Source of the DNA: Streptomyces actinomycinicus
Lineage (GTDB): Bacteria > Actinomycetota > Actinomycetes > Streptomycetales > Streptomycetaceae
DNA: 64,000 bases
Direction of reading: 5' to 3'
Assembly (NCBI RefSeq): GCF_016741775.1
Contig: NZ_JAERRK010000009.1
Coordinates: 62,001 to 126,000, forward strand
The position numbers and the translations under genes are program-made. Every line of letters begins with the position of its first letter. Position 1 is the first letter of the stretch. Below the pieces are notes generated by a model. It searched no databases. It was given only the letters and a program-made list of their open reading frames with translations, and was not told the DNA's origin. Positions 39,882-51,080 of the stretch are shown here, one piece after another.

Positions 39882-41414
39882 ATGCCGCACGGACGTTACG
39901 ACCAACGAGTCCGGGCCCTCGTGGAGGTGCGTGGCGGCCCCGACGACTGGGACGAGGCGCAGCGGCGATTCGAGGTGCACGGCTGGCCGGTGCGCGGTTG
40001 CTCCGACGCCGGGGAGCGGCCCCGCGGATCGACACTCGATCCCGACCCGGAGACCCGTGTCTACGAGATCGAGGTTCGACTGTTCGGTGCCGCGAAGGCG
40101 TGTGACCGGGGCGCGGCGAGCAGGGTGCGGAAGGCCATGCGCAGCGCCAGGCTCGAGGCTTACGTGCGCCTGGCGGAGCCCATTCACCGCGACCGCGAGA
40201 TGTTCTCGCACTGGCGGATCGTCGACAGTGAGCGCCGCCGCGCCTGTCCACCGCAATCCTGGCGTCGCTCAGCCTCACGGCTCGCTCTGCGGTGGGGAAG
40301 GTACGACGTGGGCGGCGTCGTGTCGGGAACCGCGCGTCAGGCTCTTCGACTGGCGAGGACGCACAGCCCTGACGTCATGGTGGCAGGGGTTCGGCCCCTC
40401 GACGGCCGCTGGCGTGGCACGGTGAGGTACTGGCCCGAGGAGGAGACCGAAGGCCGACTGTTCCACGCGGTGTCGTGGTCTCTGCTGGCTGCAGCGGCGC
40501 TGGCCTTCACAGTCGGCCGATCCGGTTTCACCTGGTGGTTCTGGGCGGCGGTGGTCGTCCTGAGCGCGACGTGTGCGCTGTGGGCGGGAGCGGGGCTGGT
40601 GCGGGAGGGCAGATGGTTCGGAGTGGTAGCCGCCCTACTGTTGCTGGCGTTCTTCGCTGCGTCCGGTCTGGGTCTGTTCAATGAGGAGAGGAACGGATGG
40701 ACTCGCCGCCAGATCCTCATGACCGCTCTCGTGATGGGCGTGGGAACGGGCCTGTGGTTGCTCGTACGACAGTGGAGTTGGGGGGAGTGGGTAGCCTGGG
40801 CGGTCCCTTTCGTCGTGACCTTGGCCCTGTCCTCGTTCCTGGCCGCCGGCTCTGTGCTTCACGCCCTTTACGTGGACGGCCTGTCGCTCTCGCCGGACGA
40901 CATCGAAGTACCGGTGGTCTGGCAGGTGCTGGCCGCCATGAAGCTGGTGGCGCTTCTCAGCCCCGTGCTGATCGTTCCCGCCTGGTGGGGAATCGCACGG
41001 CACCGGCATCATTTCTACGCGGTACCCGGTGAGCGGTTGAATGTGGCGTTGAACGCTTGCTTCTTCCTGCTGATGCTCGCCGTGGCCACCTTGCAGGCCC
41101 TTGATTCGGCACAGACGGCGGTGGAAAGGACGACCGAGGCTGCCAAGCGTGGCGACGTTCCACCGTCCTACTTCGGGATTGAACCGGAGTGGACGTGCGT
41201 CGAGCCTGCCGTTCCCCTCGCACGTCTCTCCGGCGAAGGGCCGCACCTAGTGCCCCGTCGTCCCTATCTGTCCTTCGGAGTGGCCGACGGCACCGCCATC
41301 CTGTGGGACCGGGCGACCCAGGAGCCGCTCAAGCTCAGCTCGTCCCAGGTACGGCTGACGCCCGCCGAGTCGGGGAAGAGCCGGTGCGTCACAGGCGGGC
41401 GTCACCGGACCTGA
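39882..41414 (+). CDS. Multi-pass membrane protein of unknown function
   Basis: 510 residues. The first 190 residues are soluble and basic, with RVRALVEVRGGPDDWDEAQRRFEVHGWPVRGC and YEIEVRLFGAAKACDRGAASRVRKAMRSA. The next 250 carry about eight membrane helices (for example VSWSLLAAAALAFTVG, WAAVVVLSATCALWAGAGLV, LALSSFLAAGSVLHALYV). A soluble tail contains LSFGVADGTAILWDRATQEP. No known transporter or enzyme signature is evident. It lies 126 bp after the coiled-coil membrane gene and ends next to the convergent RAMA-CBS pseudogene. It looks intact. Confidence 0.65.
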   Translation: MPHGRYDQRVRALVEVRGGPDDWDEAQRRFEVHGWPVRGCSDAGERPRGSTLDPDPETRVYEIEVRLFGAAKACDRGAASRVRKAMRSARLEAYVRLAEPIHRDREMFSHWRIVDSERRRACPPQSWRRSASRLALRWGRYDVGGVVSGTARQALRLARTHSPDVMVAGVRPLDGRWRGTVRYWPEEETEGRLFHAVSWSLLAAAALAFTVGRSGFTWWFWAAVVVLSATCALWAGAGLVREGRWFGVVAALLLLAFFAASGLGLFNEERNGWTRRQILMTALVMGVGTGLWLLVRQWSWGEWVAWAVPFVVTLALSSFLAAGSVLHALYVDGLSLSPDDIEVPVVWQVLAAMKLVALLSPVLIVPAWWGIARHRHHFYAVPGERLNVALNACFFLLMLAVATLQALDSAQTAVERTTEAAKRGDVPPSYFGIEPEWTCVEPAVPLARLSGEGPHLVPRRPYLSFGVADGTAILWDRATQEPLKLSSSQVRLTPAESGKSRCVTGGRHRT

Positions 41415-42831
41415 CTATTCTCCGTACTCGCTCAGCAACTTGTTCAGATGGCGGATCTTGTCGACGTCGCCCTTCGGCAGGGGGTCACTGTTGTTGAAGT
41501 GCATGAAGTTGTTATGGATCCGGCGGATCTCCTACAGCCGCGCGATGAACACCTTGCGGTCGAGCGGCCATCCGAGCTGCTCCCACAGTCCCGGGTTCTC
41601 CAGCACCCGCTGGTAGTCGCCGACGGTCATATCACCGAACGAGGTGATGCGTTCACCCGCCGGGTGGCACAGGCCGGTGACCTCGGGCAGGGTGAAGGCT
41701 CCCGCGATGACCTGTCGCAAGCGGCGGTCCATTTCGCCGATCAGCAGGAAGTGTCCGGCCAGTTCGCCGTAGGCCTGGGCGACGTCCGCGGCGGTGACGA
41801 TCCCGGCGATGGCGTTGCGCTGGTCCCTGACGAGTACGAAGTCGTGCTCGGCCAGCGTGGGGAGGACGTCGATCAGGTCGTGGTCGTAGCGGACCTCGCG
41901 TGCGTCCACGATGGCCTGGGAGAGGTGGGCGCCGGGGTCGGCATGTGGGGCGCGCGGGCTATGGATTTCCACGAGACGGATCCCCGCAAGTTGTGCGGAC
42001 CGGCGAGGACGGGCAGCTGGGAGAAGTCGTGGAGCACCATCAGCGTGATGACCTCCTCGAACGTGGCCGTCGGCTTGACGCTGATGACACCGGCGAGGGC
42101 GGACGGCAGGGTGCCGACGGTCAATCCCGTCTCCCGTGAATCCAGCTCTTCGGACACTCCGGCCGGCACCGCGGCCGTCACCGGGAGCCCGGTGAGGGGA
42201 ATGTCCTCCGGCTCCTCTTCCGCCCGCCTTGACCAGCCGGACCGTAGCGGTCAGGGACACCTTGTCGTACTCCGGAGAGGTGATCAGGCTGTGGTTGGCG
42301 AGTTCGGCCTCGATCTGGTCGTTGACGAGACCTCGACCCGTGGCGCCCCACCAGGCCAGCAACTCCTGCACCGACAGGGACACGGGTCGCCCTGACTCTG
42401 CCGATTCACGTGCCTCTTTCAGCCGCGTGTACCGCTCCCTGGGCGACACCGACGTCTGCTGCTGCTCTTCCGCCGCCGGGGAGTCGGCCTCCTCGGCCGC
42501 ACGGTCGAGCAGTTCCTGACGCAGTTGCGTCAGGTATCTGCCGTCGTCGACCTGCCACGCCTCCCAGCCGTCGAACGACCCGTATCCGACGGCGACCATG
42601 GCGGCTTTGGAAGGCGAGCGGAACTCTTCTCCGTCCGAGAGCCGGATCCACCCCCCCCGGGGGCGACCGTCGCCTCGTGCGATTCACCGACCCGGGGTCG
42701 TACGAACTGCAGCCGCTCGCCTTCCTTGAGCAGTCCGCCGCTGACCAGGTCGGCGACGGTCACCCGCGGCCGTCGAGCAGGTAGCGGGCCCGGGACTGCG
42801 CTTCTCCGGACCCGGTGCTGGAGTCAATCAT
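41415..42831 (-). pseudogene. RAMA domain - CBS domain protein, broken by several frameshifts and a stop
   Basis: ATG 42831 follows AGGTGA. The translation begins MIDSSTGSGEAQSRARYLLDGRG, then changes frame near 42757 to VADLVSGGLLKEGERLQFVRPRVGESHEATVAPGGG. A G8 run (42651-42658) shifts it again to IRLSDGEEFRSPSKAAMVAVG...DGWEAWQVDDGRYL. Those blocks are a RAMA domain, the modified-DNA-reader module linked to restriction systems. Two further shifts (near 42222 and 41950) separate a CBS-domain pair: LPSALAGVISVKPTATFEEVITLMVLHDFSQLPVL and DVLPTLAEHDFVLVRDQRNAIAGIVTAADVAQAY. A TAG at 41532-41534 interrupts the end, which continues EIRRIHNNFMHFNNSDPLPKGDVDKIRHL. The intact ancestor would be about 470 residues. 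Confidence 0.8.
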
Positions 42832-42886
42832 TTCACCTGTACCTTTGCCGCTGAACGGGGTTTAGGGGAAGCTGAAACTGTCGGCC

Positions 42887-43465
42887 TCAGAGGTGTCGGC
42901 CGATGTGGGCGATACGGATGGCCTTTTCCTCGTGGACGAGCCGGAAGTAGATCCACCCGGCACCTCGGTTGAGGTTTCCGTGGAGCTGGAAGCACTCGTC
43001 CTTGCCGTTGTCCTTCCAGATCCGGTCTTTGCGGGCGTTCTCGTGTTCCCCTCTGATGTTCGGGGCTTCCCAGTGCGGCCCGGTGGGGGAGGTGACGGGG
43101 TCCCATCGGGCCGCGGTCGCCTGGAGCTGTCGCAGCAACTGGCGAGCGCCCTTGAACCACTTCGGGTCGAGGTTTTCCAGGTCGGCCTGAACCCGGTCGA
43201 GGAACTGCAGGTTGGGGAAGAAGTCCGCGCACCGAGCCCACAGTTCCGCCCCGCTGGAGACGCGGTCCAGCCCTTCCAGCCGGCCCCACTGCTCGTGTTC
43301 GGCGAGGTGTGCCTTGCGGGAGGCGTGCCGCACATTCTCCCGGTACTCGTCTCCGACACTCTCCCCGGTCTCCAGATCCTCCGACAGTTCCTCGATGTGG
43401 AGTTCCAGCCAGGCCGCGTCCCAGTCCGGTGCGAGCGGGAGACTGACGGCAAGCCCGTCCGCCAT
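42887..43465 (-). CDS. Uncharacterised protein with a toxin-like C-terminal end
   Basis: About 192 residues if ATG 43465 is used; the frame is open to 43699, and codon use there looks less convincing. The body reads LAPDWDAAWLELHIEELSEDLETG and FFPNLQFLDRVQADLENLDPKWFKGARQLLRQL. The C-terminus, FQLHGNLNRGAGWIYFRLVHEEKAIRIAHIGRHL, recalls the last strands of RelE/HigB-type toxins. No antitoxin gene is recognisable next to it. It sits in the decayed island between two broken genes and may itself have lost its N-terminus. Confidence 0.5.
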   Translation of the reverse strand: MADGLAVSLPLAPDWDAAWLELHIEELSEDLETGESVGDEYRENVRHASRKAHLAEHEQWGRLEGLDRVSSGAELWARCADFFPNLQFLDRVQADLENLDPKWFKGARQLLRQLQATAARWDPVTSPTGPHWEAPNIRGEHENARKDRIWKDNGKDECFQLHGNLNRGAGWIYFRLVHEEKAIRIAHIGRHL

Positions 43466-43700
43466 CAGGGCCGCACCGAGTCCCTGGACATCGACCCCGT
43501 TGTGCCGGTGCAGATGTCGTCCCGGTCGGGCATCGCGGCCGCGTACAGAGCCGCGGTGAACGTAGTGCAGCGGTCGCGCATCCACCTTCGCGCATCGTGA
43601 GGTCAAGTCCGTACCGCAGGGGCTCTGACGCTCCGGCTGGACTCCGCTGCGTGATTCGGCTGAACAGCGGAGCCGGTGGGGAGCGGCCATGGTGATCAAT

Positions 43701-44051
43701 TCAGAGATCGGGCCCCAACAGGGTCAGTCGCAGCAGTGCGGCGAGTGCCGGCACCGCGGGGACGGCGTACCACCACCTGCGGAGCCACTCAGCCTTGACG
43801 AACACCCACGTCAGCAGCGCCATCACAGAGCAGAAAGCCAAGCCGACGCCGGCTGCGACATGAGAGTTGGTGACGGCCTGCCGGTCCCAGGGGCCGTCCG
43901 GCTCGACCATGAAGGCCGTGAGCACGACGTAGCCGGTGACCAAGGTTGCCAGCGCGAGGACGACCGCGCACACACCGGTTCCGATCCGGCTGGAGACCCC
44001 CGGCCGTGGACTCTCGCGTGCCTCGGTGATCGAGTCTGCGCTTGAGCTCAC
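43701..44051 (-). CDS. Small three-helix membrane protein
   Basis: 116 residues, GTG 44051 within the GTGA overlap with the upstream broken gene, so they once formed a coupled pair. Three hydrophobic helices are evident (VCAVVLALATLVTGYVVLTAFM; AAGVGLAFCSVMALLTWVFV; WWYAVPAVPALAALLRLTL), with a short charged N-tail. No function is recognised. The stretch 43466-43700 upstream of the neighbouring gene shows no other convincing gene. Confidence 0.6.
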   Translation of the reverse strand: MSSSADSITEARESPRPGVSSRIGTGVCAVVLALATLVTGYVVLTAFMVEPDGPWDRQAVTNSHVAAGVGLAFCSVMALLTWVFVKAEWLRRWWYAVPAVPALAALLRLTLLGPDL

Positions 44052-44700
44052 CGCAGCGCCTCTTTCGCGTCGTCCAATTTCCTGTCGAAGCCCCGACCGT
44101 ATCCCTGGGCGTTCGGGTCCTCGTAGTAGGGTCCGCCGGTGTAGCGGGCGGCCAGTTCCTGCATCTGGGCTCGGGTCATCTGTTCCGGCGGCACGTCGGC
44201 GAAACCGCTCTCGCCTTGAGCTGGGCCAGGTACTCCGAGGCGATGAAAATGTTCTTCGAGGGGTCCTTGACGGCGCCCACGACGACGTCCCGCTGCATGT
44301 CGGTGAGGTGGTGCGGGCCGTAGCCGAGCACCGGGATCGTGCCCTTGCCGATCAGGCGGATCGACTCCGGCTCGAACAGTTTGGCGTGCAGTGGCGTGCA
44401 GCGGCTCGAAGCGCAGGCCGATGTCCTCGCTGTTCTCCGGCTCACCCGTAACAGTGTCACTGTCGGAGGCCGGGCCGTGCGTGCGGCGGGAGCGGTAGCC
44501 CTCCTGGACCTTGCGGAAAGGCAGGTCCAGCGACCGTACAGGTACGTGCCCTGCCGGGACTTCTCGTCCACCAGGTCACGCTCGGCGATCAGTTCGCCGA
44601 GGCGGCCGAGGCCGTAGCCCTGCTGGTACTCGGGATGGCGGGCCCATCGGGCGAGAGCTGCCGCACCGGTACCGCAACAAGCTAGCCGGTTCCACTGACG
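44048..44700 (-). pseudogene. Frameshifted gene of unknown function
   Basis: Consistent coding signals run across three frames. From the 5' side: ARWARHPEYQQGYGLGRLGELIAERDLVDEKSRQGTYLYGRW; then, shifted near 44520, LPFRKVQEGYRSRRTHGPASDSDTV and GEPENSEDIGLRFEPLHA; then, shifted near 44395, AKLFEPESIRLIGKGTIPVLGYGPHHLTDMQRDVVV; then, shifted near 44205, PPEQMTRAQMQELAARYTGGPYYEDPN up to the stop at 44048. A short duplication GGCGTGCAGTGGCGTGCAG near 44383-44401 accounts for one shift. The 5' end is missing. No family is recognised. Confidence 0.6.
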
Positions 44701-44827
44701 GTGCGCGTCGCCCGAGCGGGCCTTGGGTCCCGGCTCAAAGTCCCGGAGAAGTCCCACAGGGGCCGCCACCCCCTCCCGCCCCACATGCAGGACAGGAGGG
44801 GTGCCGCAGCGGTCTTTCTCAAGACTT

Positions 44828-46357
44828 TCAGATGTCCCGGAAGATCTCGATCTGCGCGCCGACCGAGTTCAGGCGCTCGGCGAGGTCCTCGTAGCCGCGG
44901 TTGATCACGTAGACGTTCCGCAGTACCGAGGTGCCCTCGGCCGCCATCATCGCCAGCAGGACGACCACCGCCGGGCGCAGGGCCGGCGGGCACATCATCT
45001 CGGCGGCACGCCAGCGGGTCGGGCCCTCGACCAGCACGCGGTGCGGGTCCAGGAGCTGGAGGCGCCCGCCGAGACGGTTGAGGTCGGTGAGGTAGATCGC
45101 GCGGTTGTCGTAGACCCAGTCGTGGATCAGGGTCTGGCCCGAGGCGACCGCCGCGATGGCCGCGAAGAACGGCACGTTGTCGATGTTCAGGCCGGGGAAC
45201 GGCATCGGGTGGATCTTGTCGATCGGCGCCTCCAGCTTGGAGGGCCGGACCGTGAGGTCCACCAGCCGGGTACGGCCGTTGTCCGCGGAGTACTCGGGGC
45301 TGCGGTCGTGGTCGAGGCCCATCTCCTCCAGGACCGCCAGCTCGATCTCCAGGAACTCGATCGGTACCCGGCGCACCGTCAGCTCCGACTCGGTGACCAC
45401 GGCCGCGGCCAGCAGGCTCATCGCCTCGACCGGGTCCTCGGAGGGGGAGTAGTCGACGTCGACGTCGATGTTCGGCACGCCGTGCACGGTCAGTGTGGTG
45501 GTGCCGATGCCCTCCACCTCGACGCCCAGTGCCTCCAGGAAGAAGCACAGGTCCTGGACCATGTAGTTCGAGGAGGCGTTGCGGATGACGGTGACGCCGT
45601 CGTGCCGGGCGGCGGCGAGCAGCGCGTTCTCGGTCACCGTGTCGCCGCGCTCGGTCAGCACGATCGGCCGGTCGGGACGGACCGAGCGGTCGACCCGCGC
45701 GTGGTACTGGCCCTCGGTGGCCGCGATGTCCAGACCGAACCGGCGCAGCGCGATCATGTGCGGCTCGATGGTCCGCGTGCCCAGGTCGCAGCCGCCGGCG
45801 TACGGCAGCTTGAACTGGTCCATGCGGTGCAGCAGCGGGCCGAGGAACATGATGATGGAGCGGGTGCGGACGGCGGCCTCCGCGTCGATCGCCTCCATCT
45901 CCAGCTCGGCGGGCGGGACGAGTTCCAGGTCGACACCGTCGTTGATCCAGCGGGTGCGCACACCGATGGAGTTGAGCACCTCCAGCAGGCGGTACACCTC
46001 CTCGATCCGCGCCACCCGGCGCAGCACGGTGCGCCCCTTGTTCAGCAGCGAGGCGCACAGCAGGGCCACGCAGGCGTTCTTGCTGGTCTTCACGTCGATG
46101 GCGCCGGACAGACGGCGGCCGCCGACCACGCGCAGATGCATCGGACCCGCATAGCCGAGCGACACGATCTCGCTGTCCAGGGCTTCACCGATTCGGGCGA
46201 TCATCTCAAGGCTGATGTTCTGGTTGCCGCGCTCGATGCGGTTGACCGCGCTCTGGCTGGTGCCGAGCGCCTCCGCGAGCTGCGTCTGTGTCCAGCCCCG
46301 GTGTTGCCGGGCGTCACGGATGAGCTTGCCGATGCGTACGAGGTAGTCGTCTGACAT
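44828..46357 (-). CDS. UDP-N-acetylglucosamine 1-carboxyvinyltransferase-like protein with N-terminal XRE helix-turn-helix
   Basis: 509 residues. Residues 1-65 form an XRE-type helix-turn-helix (LIRDARQHRGWTQTQLAEALGTSQSAVNRIERGNQNIS). The remaining 440 form an EPSP-synthase/MurA fold: VVGGRRLSGAIDVKTSKNACVALLCASLL, a cysteine loop GGCDLGTR where MurA has its catalytic Cys, and INRGYEDLAERLNSVGAQIE at the end. Streptomyces carry a second MurA-like gene beside aconitase, and the position here fits that arrangement as I remember it. A palindrome 11-29 nt upstream of the start suggests the HTH domain regulates its own gene. It may be an enzyme with regulatory function or a regulator that senses a cell-wall precursor. 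Confidence 0.87.
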   Translation of the reverse strand: MSDDYLVRIGKLIRDARQHRGWTQTQLAEALGTSQSAVNRIERGNQNISLEMIARIGEALDSEIVSLGYAGPMHLRVVGGRRLSGAIDVKTSKNACVALLCASLLNKGRTVLRRVARIEEVYRLLEVLNSIGVRTRWINDGVDLELVPPAELEMEAIDAEAAVRTRSIIMFLGPLLHRMDQFKLPYAGGCDLGTRTIEPHMIALRRFGLDIAATEGQYHARVDRSVRPDRPIVLTERGDTVTENALLAAARHDGVTVIRNASSNYMVQDLCFFLEALGVEVEGIGTTTLTVHGVPNIDVDVDYSPSEDPVEAMSLLAAAVVTESELTVRRVPIEFLEIELAVLEEMGLDHDRSPEYSADNGRTRLVDLTVRPSKLEAPIDKIHPMPFPGLNIDNVPFFAAIAAVASGQTLIHDWVYDNRAIYLTDLNRLGGRLQLLDPHRVLVEGPTRWRAAEMMCPPALRPAVVVLLAMMAAEGTSVLRNVYVINRGYEDLAERLNSVGAQIEIFRDI

Positions 46358-46367
46358 GAGGCTGAGG

Positions 46368-46386
46368 TTATCTCAGATATGAGATT
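46368..46386. promoter_or_regulatory. Palindromic site TTATCTC-N6-GAGATT upstream of the HTH-MurA gene
   Basis: ATCTCA and TGAGAT arms flank GATA, 11 nt upstream of the HTH-MurA ATG. The same spacing and arms appear in front of aconitase (47292-47310). It is probably the operator of the HTH domain encoded just downstream (inference). Confidence 0.55.
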
Positions 46387-46564
46387 GCGCTTGCCGGGGG
46401 GTCTGTTCGGGTGACCGCAGTGACGGTCCGTCAGCGGGGTTGCGCGCAACGGGATGCCGAGCGCCCGGAAAGATCCGGCAAATCACCCGATGTCGTATGG
46501 CGCACGGATGCCGAGGCAACCCCGGGGCGTGTGCGTCCCTCTCAGACCCCGAAGGGGGATACAC

Positions 46565-47218
46565 ATGAAGACCAAGACACCTCGGTACGTCGTCGCCGCG
46601 TTGCTCGTCGGCTGCTGTTCGCTCGTCTCCTGCGGTACGCAGCACGGAGAGGCCGGGCGGACCGGCGCGCCGGCACCGCGGGCGTCCGTGACCGACAGGA
46701 GCTGCGCTCTGGAGGAGGTCCCGGAGGACACCACGGACGACGACGGGGAACTCCCGGACACCACGTCCGACGACCAGGAACTCCCCGACACCACCAGTGA
46801 CGACCAGGGGTCCGCCGGGGGTGACACGACGTCCGACGACCAGGAACTCCCCGACACCACCAGTGACGACCAGGGGGTGCCTGCGGGTGACACCACGGAC
46901 GACGACGGCGCGGGCGTGCCGGCAGCCGGCCCGCACCGCTGGTTCCCGATGACGCGCGAGTTCCGCGCCCACCTGAAGGCGAGTGCCCGGAAGGCGGACG
47001 CCGCCGTCGCGGCCCACGTCGAGAAGGTCTGTATCCGCACGCCCGGGGGCGACGGCCGCACGGAGGCGGACGTGTGGGTCGACTACGGCGTGTGGGAGGA
47101 CGACGAGCTGCAGCGCGCCGCGGAGGTGTTCGCCCGCTGGCGGCAGTCCGTGTACGGCGATCACGGTCATGTGACCGTCCTGGCTCCCGCCAAGATGGAT
47201 GCCGAGCGCAGCTGGTAG
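46565..47218 (+). CDS. Lipoprotein with acidic DTTSDDQELP-type repeats
   Basis: 217 residues. Lipoprotein signal with lipobox LVSC at residues 20-23, followed by a polar linker. Residues about 54-112 contain degenerate decapeptide repeats (ELPDTTSDDQ and relatives), strongly acidic. The C-terminal 90 residues (WFPMTREFRAHLKASARKADAAVAAHVEKVC...VWEDDELQRAAEVFARWRQSVYGDHGHVTVL) are a small folded domain of unknown type. ATG 46565 is preceded by GAAGGGGGA. The acidic repeat tract may extend the domain from the membrane or bind cations; no function is known. Confidence 0.75.
   Translation: MKTKTPRYVVAALLVGCCSLVSCGTQHGEAGRTGAPAPRASVTDRSCALEEVPEDTTDDDGELPDTTSDDQELPDTTSDDQGSAGGDTTSDDQELPDTTSDDQGVPAGDTTDDDGAGVPAAGPHRWFPMTREFRAHLKASARKADAAVAAHVEKVCIRTPGGDGRTEADVWVDYGVWEDDELQRAAEVFARWRQSVYGDHGHVTVLAPAKMDAERSW
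46727..46905. repeat. In-frame tandem repeats encoding DTTSDDQ-type decapeptides
   Basis: GACACCACCAGTGACGACCA-like units recur about six times with in-frame gaps (GSAGG, GVPAG). The tract is open to length change by recombination. Confidence 0.75.
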
Positions 47219-47291
47219 CCGCCGCCCGGCCCGGCTCCGAACGCCCGCCGGGCCGGGTCGGGCATGACCAGGCCGCGCCCATGTACTAGTG

Positions 47292-47310
47292 TTATCTCGA
47301 CATCGAGATA
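47292..47310. promoter_or_regulatory. Perfect palindrome TATCTCGA-CA-TCGAGATA upstream of aconitase
   Basis: Eight-bp perfect arms with a 2-bp centre (47293-47310), 131 nt upstream of the aconitase start. It shares TTATCTC-N6-GAGAT with the site before HTH-MurA, suggesting one regulator for both genes. Confidence 0.6.
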
Positions 47311-47342
47311 TCTGCCGAGGCGCACCGTAGCCGCCACACCAG

Positions 47343-47361
47343 TAAGGCATACCTAACTTAG
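47343..47361. promoter_or_regulatory. Possible iron box (DmdR/IdeR-type)
   Basis: TAAGGCATACCTAACTTAG resembles the actinobacterial iron-box consensus TTAGGTTAGGCTAACCTAA at about 11 of 19 positions, including CTAAC and AGG. Aconitase is an iron-sulfur enzyme, so iron control is plausible, but the match is weak. Confidence 0.3.
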
Positions 47362-47440
47362 CCTGCCCTCACTGGATCGGCCAAGCCGGCGTGGCGGCAC
47401 GATTGACGGTGGTACGCGCACATCAATGAAGGAGACTGTC

Positions 47441-50158
<2,718 letters not shown>

Positions 50159-50179
50159 GCGGCCCAGGCAGGCGGTTCA

Positions 50180-50211
50180 GGGCCGCATCCCCGGCACCGG
50201 GGGTGCGGCCC
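50180..50211 (+). terminator. Aconitase terminator hairpin
   Basis: GGGCCGCATCCCC (50180-50192) pairs with GGGGGTGCGGCCC (50199-50211) across a 6-nt loop, with one T-G pair, 21 nt after the stop; a CTTC tail follows. Confidence 0.75.
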
Positions 50212-50523
50212 TTCGCCGTCCCCTCCCGCCCTGCGCCCTCCGGGTTCCGCCCTTCGCCCTACGCGCTTCCGCGTTCCACGTTCCGCCTTCCGCGCTCCGC
50301 CTTCCTCCGCCCCCTACCGAGCAGGGTGTCGAGCCGAAAGAGCGCCCGAAGGCGTAGGCCACTTCGACCGGTTCGGGTATGGAAGAAAAGGGCAGGCGTC
50401 TCCTACGCTTGGTCCTGGTAGCTGAGAGTAGTCTTATGGGTGCCACGGGTGGTGGGGACGTATCGGGGGTCCGTCCCGCTTTTCGGGGTACTCGCCTGCG
50501 GCAGTGCACAACCGTCCACTAAC
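50212..50523. other. Pyrimidine-rich intergenic spacer
   Basis: From 50212 to about 50320 the plus strand is a low-complexity C/T-rich tract with repeated CGCCTTCC/GTTCCGCC words. The remainder to 50523 shows no gene that I can support; it should contain the promoter of the DUF397 gene. Confidence 0.5.
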
Positions 50524-50742
50524 ATGAACGGGGCCCGCAGTCCAGGCACATCGGGGGAGCAGGAGGGGCTGAGGTGGGGCATGTGTGGCAACGAGAACGA
50601 ATGCCTGGAGGTCGCCGTGCGGGAGGACCTGGTCTTCGCGCGCGACTCCAAGCATCCTCGGTCCGCACCGCTGTCCTTCACCGCTGTCGCCTGGACGGAG
50701 TTCCTCCGTGCCGTCACCCGAGTGGATCCGCACGGCCTGTGA
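50524..50742 (+). CDS. DUF397-domain small protein
   Basis: 72 residues. The DUF397 core is clear from LRWGMCGNENECLEVAVREDLVFARDSKHPRSAPLSFTAVAWTEFLRAV. ATG 50524 was chosen so that the LRW-start of the domain is included; ATG 50581 would cut into it. DUF397 proteins are typically encoded beside HTH/DUF5753 regulators in Streptomyces (WhiJ-like systems). Such a regulator lies at 51542-52402, unusually separated from this gene by two membrane-protein genes on opposite strands. Confidence 0.7.
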   Translation: MNGARSPGTSGEQEGLRWGMCGNENECLEVAVREDLVFARDSKHPRSAPLSFTAVAWTEFLRAVTRVDPHGL

Positions 50743-50780
50743 CGTTCTCATCGAGCCATCGGCGACTGGTAGGGGGACTT

Positions 50781-51080
50781 ATGCGTGCCGAGGCATCTGC
50801 AGTGCAGCATGCGGGAGAAGACCGGACACCGAGGCCCAGACGGACCGTCACCGGGGCGGTCGCGCTCTCCGTGGGCGCGGGCGCGGCGGCCACGCTGGCG
50901 GCGGCACTCGCCTCGATGCTCGTGGACAGCGTGACGGCGCGACGGATCCTGTGGGTGGCCGTCGCCGTCGCCGTGGCCGTAGGGGCGGGCATGTGGTGGG
51001 CCGAGGGCGGACTTACGGCGTCCCGACCTGATTCTGATCGTCTTGCGCACCGTTCTGCGCCTGGTTCCCCGGAGCGGTAG
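50781..51080 (+). CDS. Small two-helix membrane protein
   Basis: 99 residues from ATG 50781, behind AGGGGGAC. Two hydrophobic helices (VTGAVALSVGAGAAATLAAALASML and ILWVAVAVAVAVGAGMWW) between polar tails. The last 68 bp overlap the end of the convergent gene at 51013-51498. No function is recognised; the gene lies between DUF397 and HTH genes. Confidence 0.55.
   Translation: MRAEASAVQHAGEDRTPRPRRTVTGAVALSVGAGAAATLAAALASMLVDSVTARRILWVAVAVAVAVGAGMWWAEGGLTASRPDSDRLAHRSAPGSPER

Noticed and set aside
42651..42664. Phase variation at the G8 run as the main explanation
   Set aside because: The same gene has three other frame changes and a stop codon; decay or sequence error is simpler, although G-run length variation is still worth testing.
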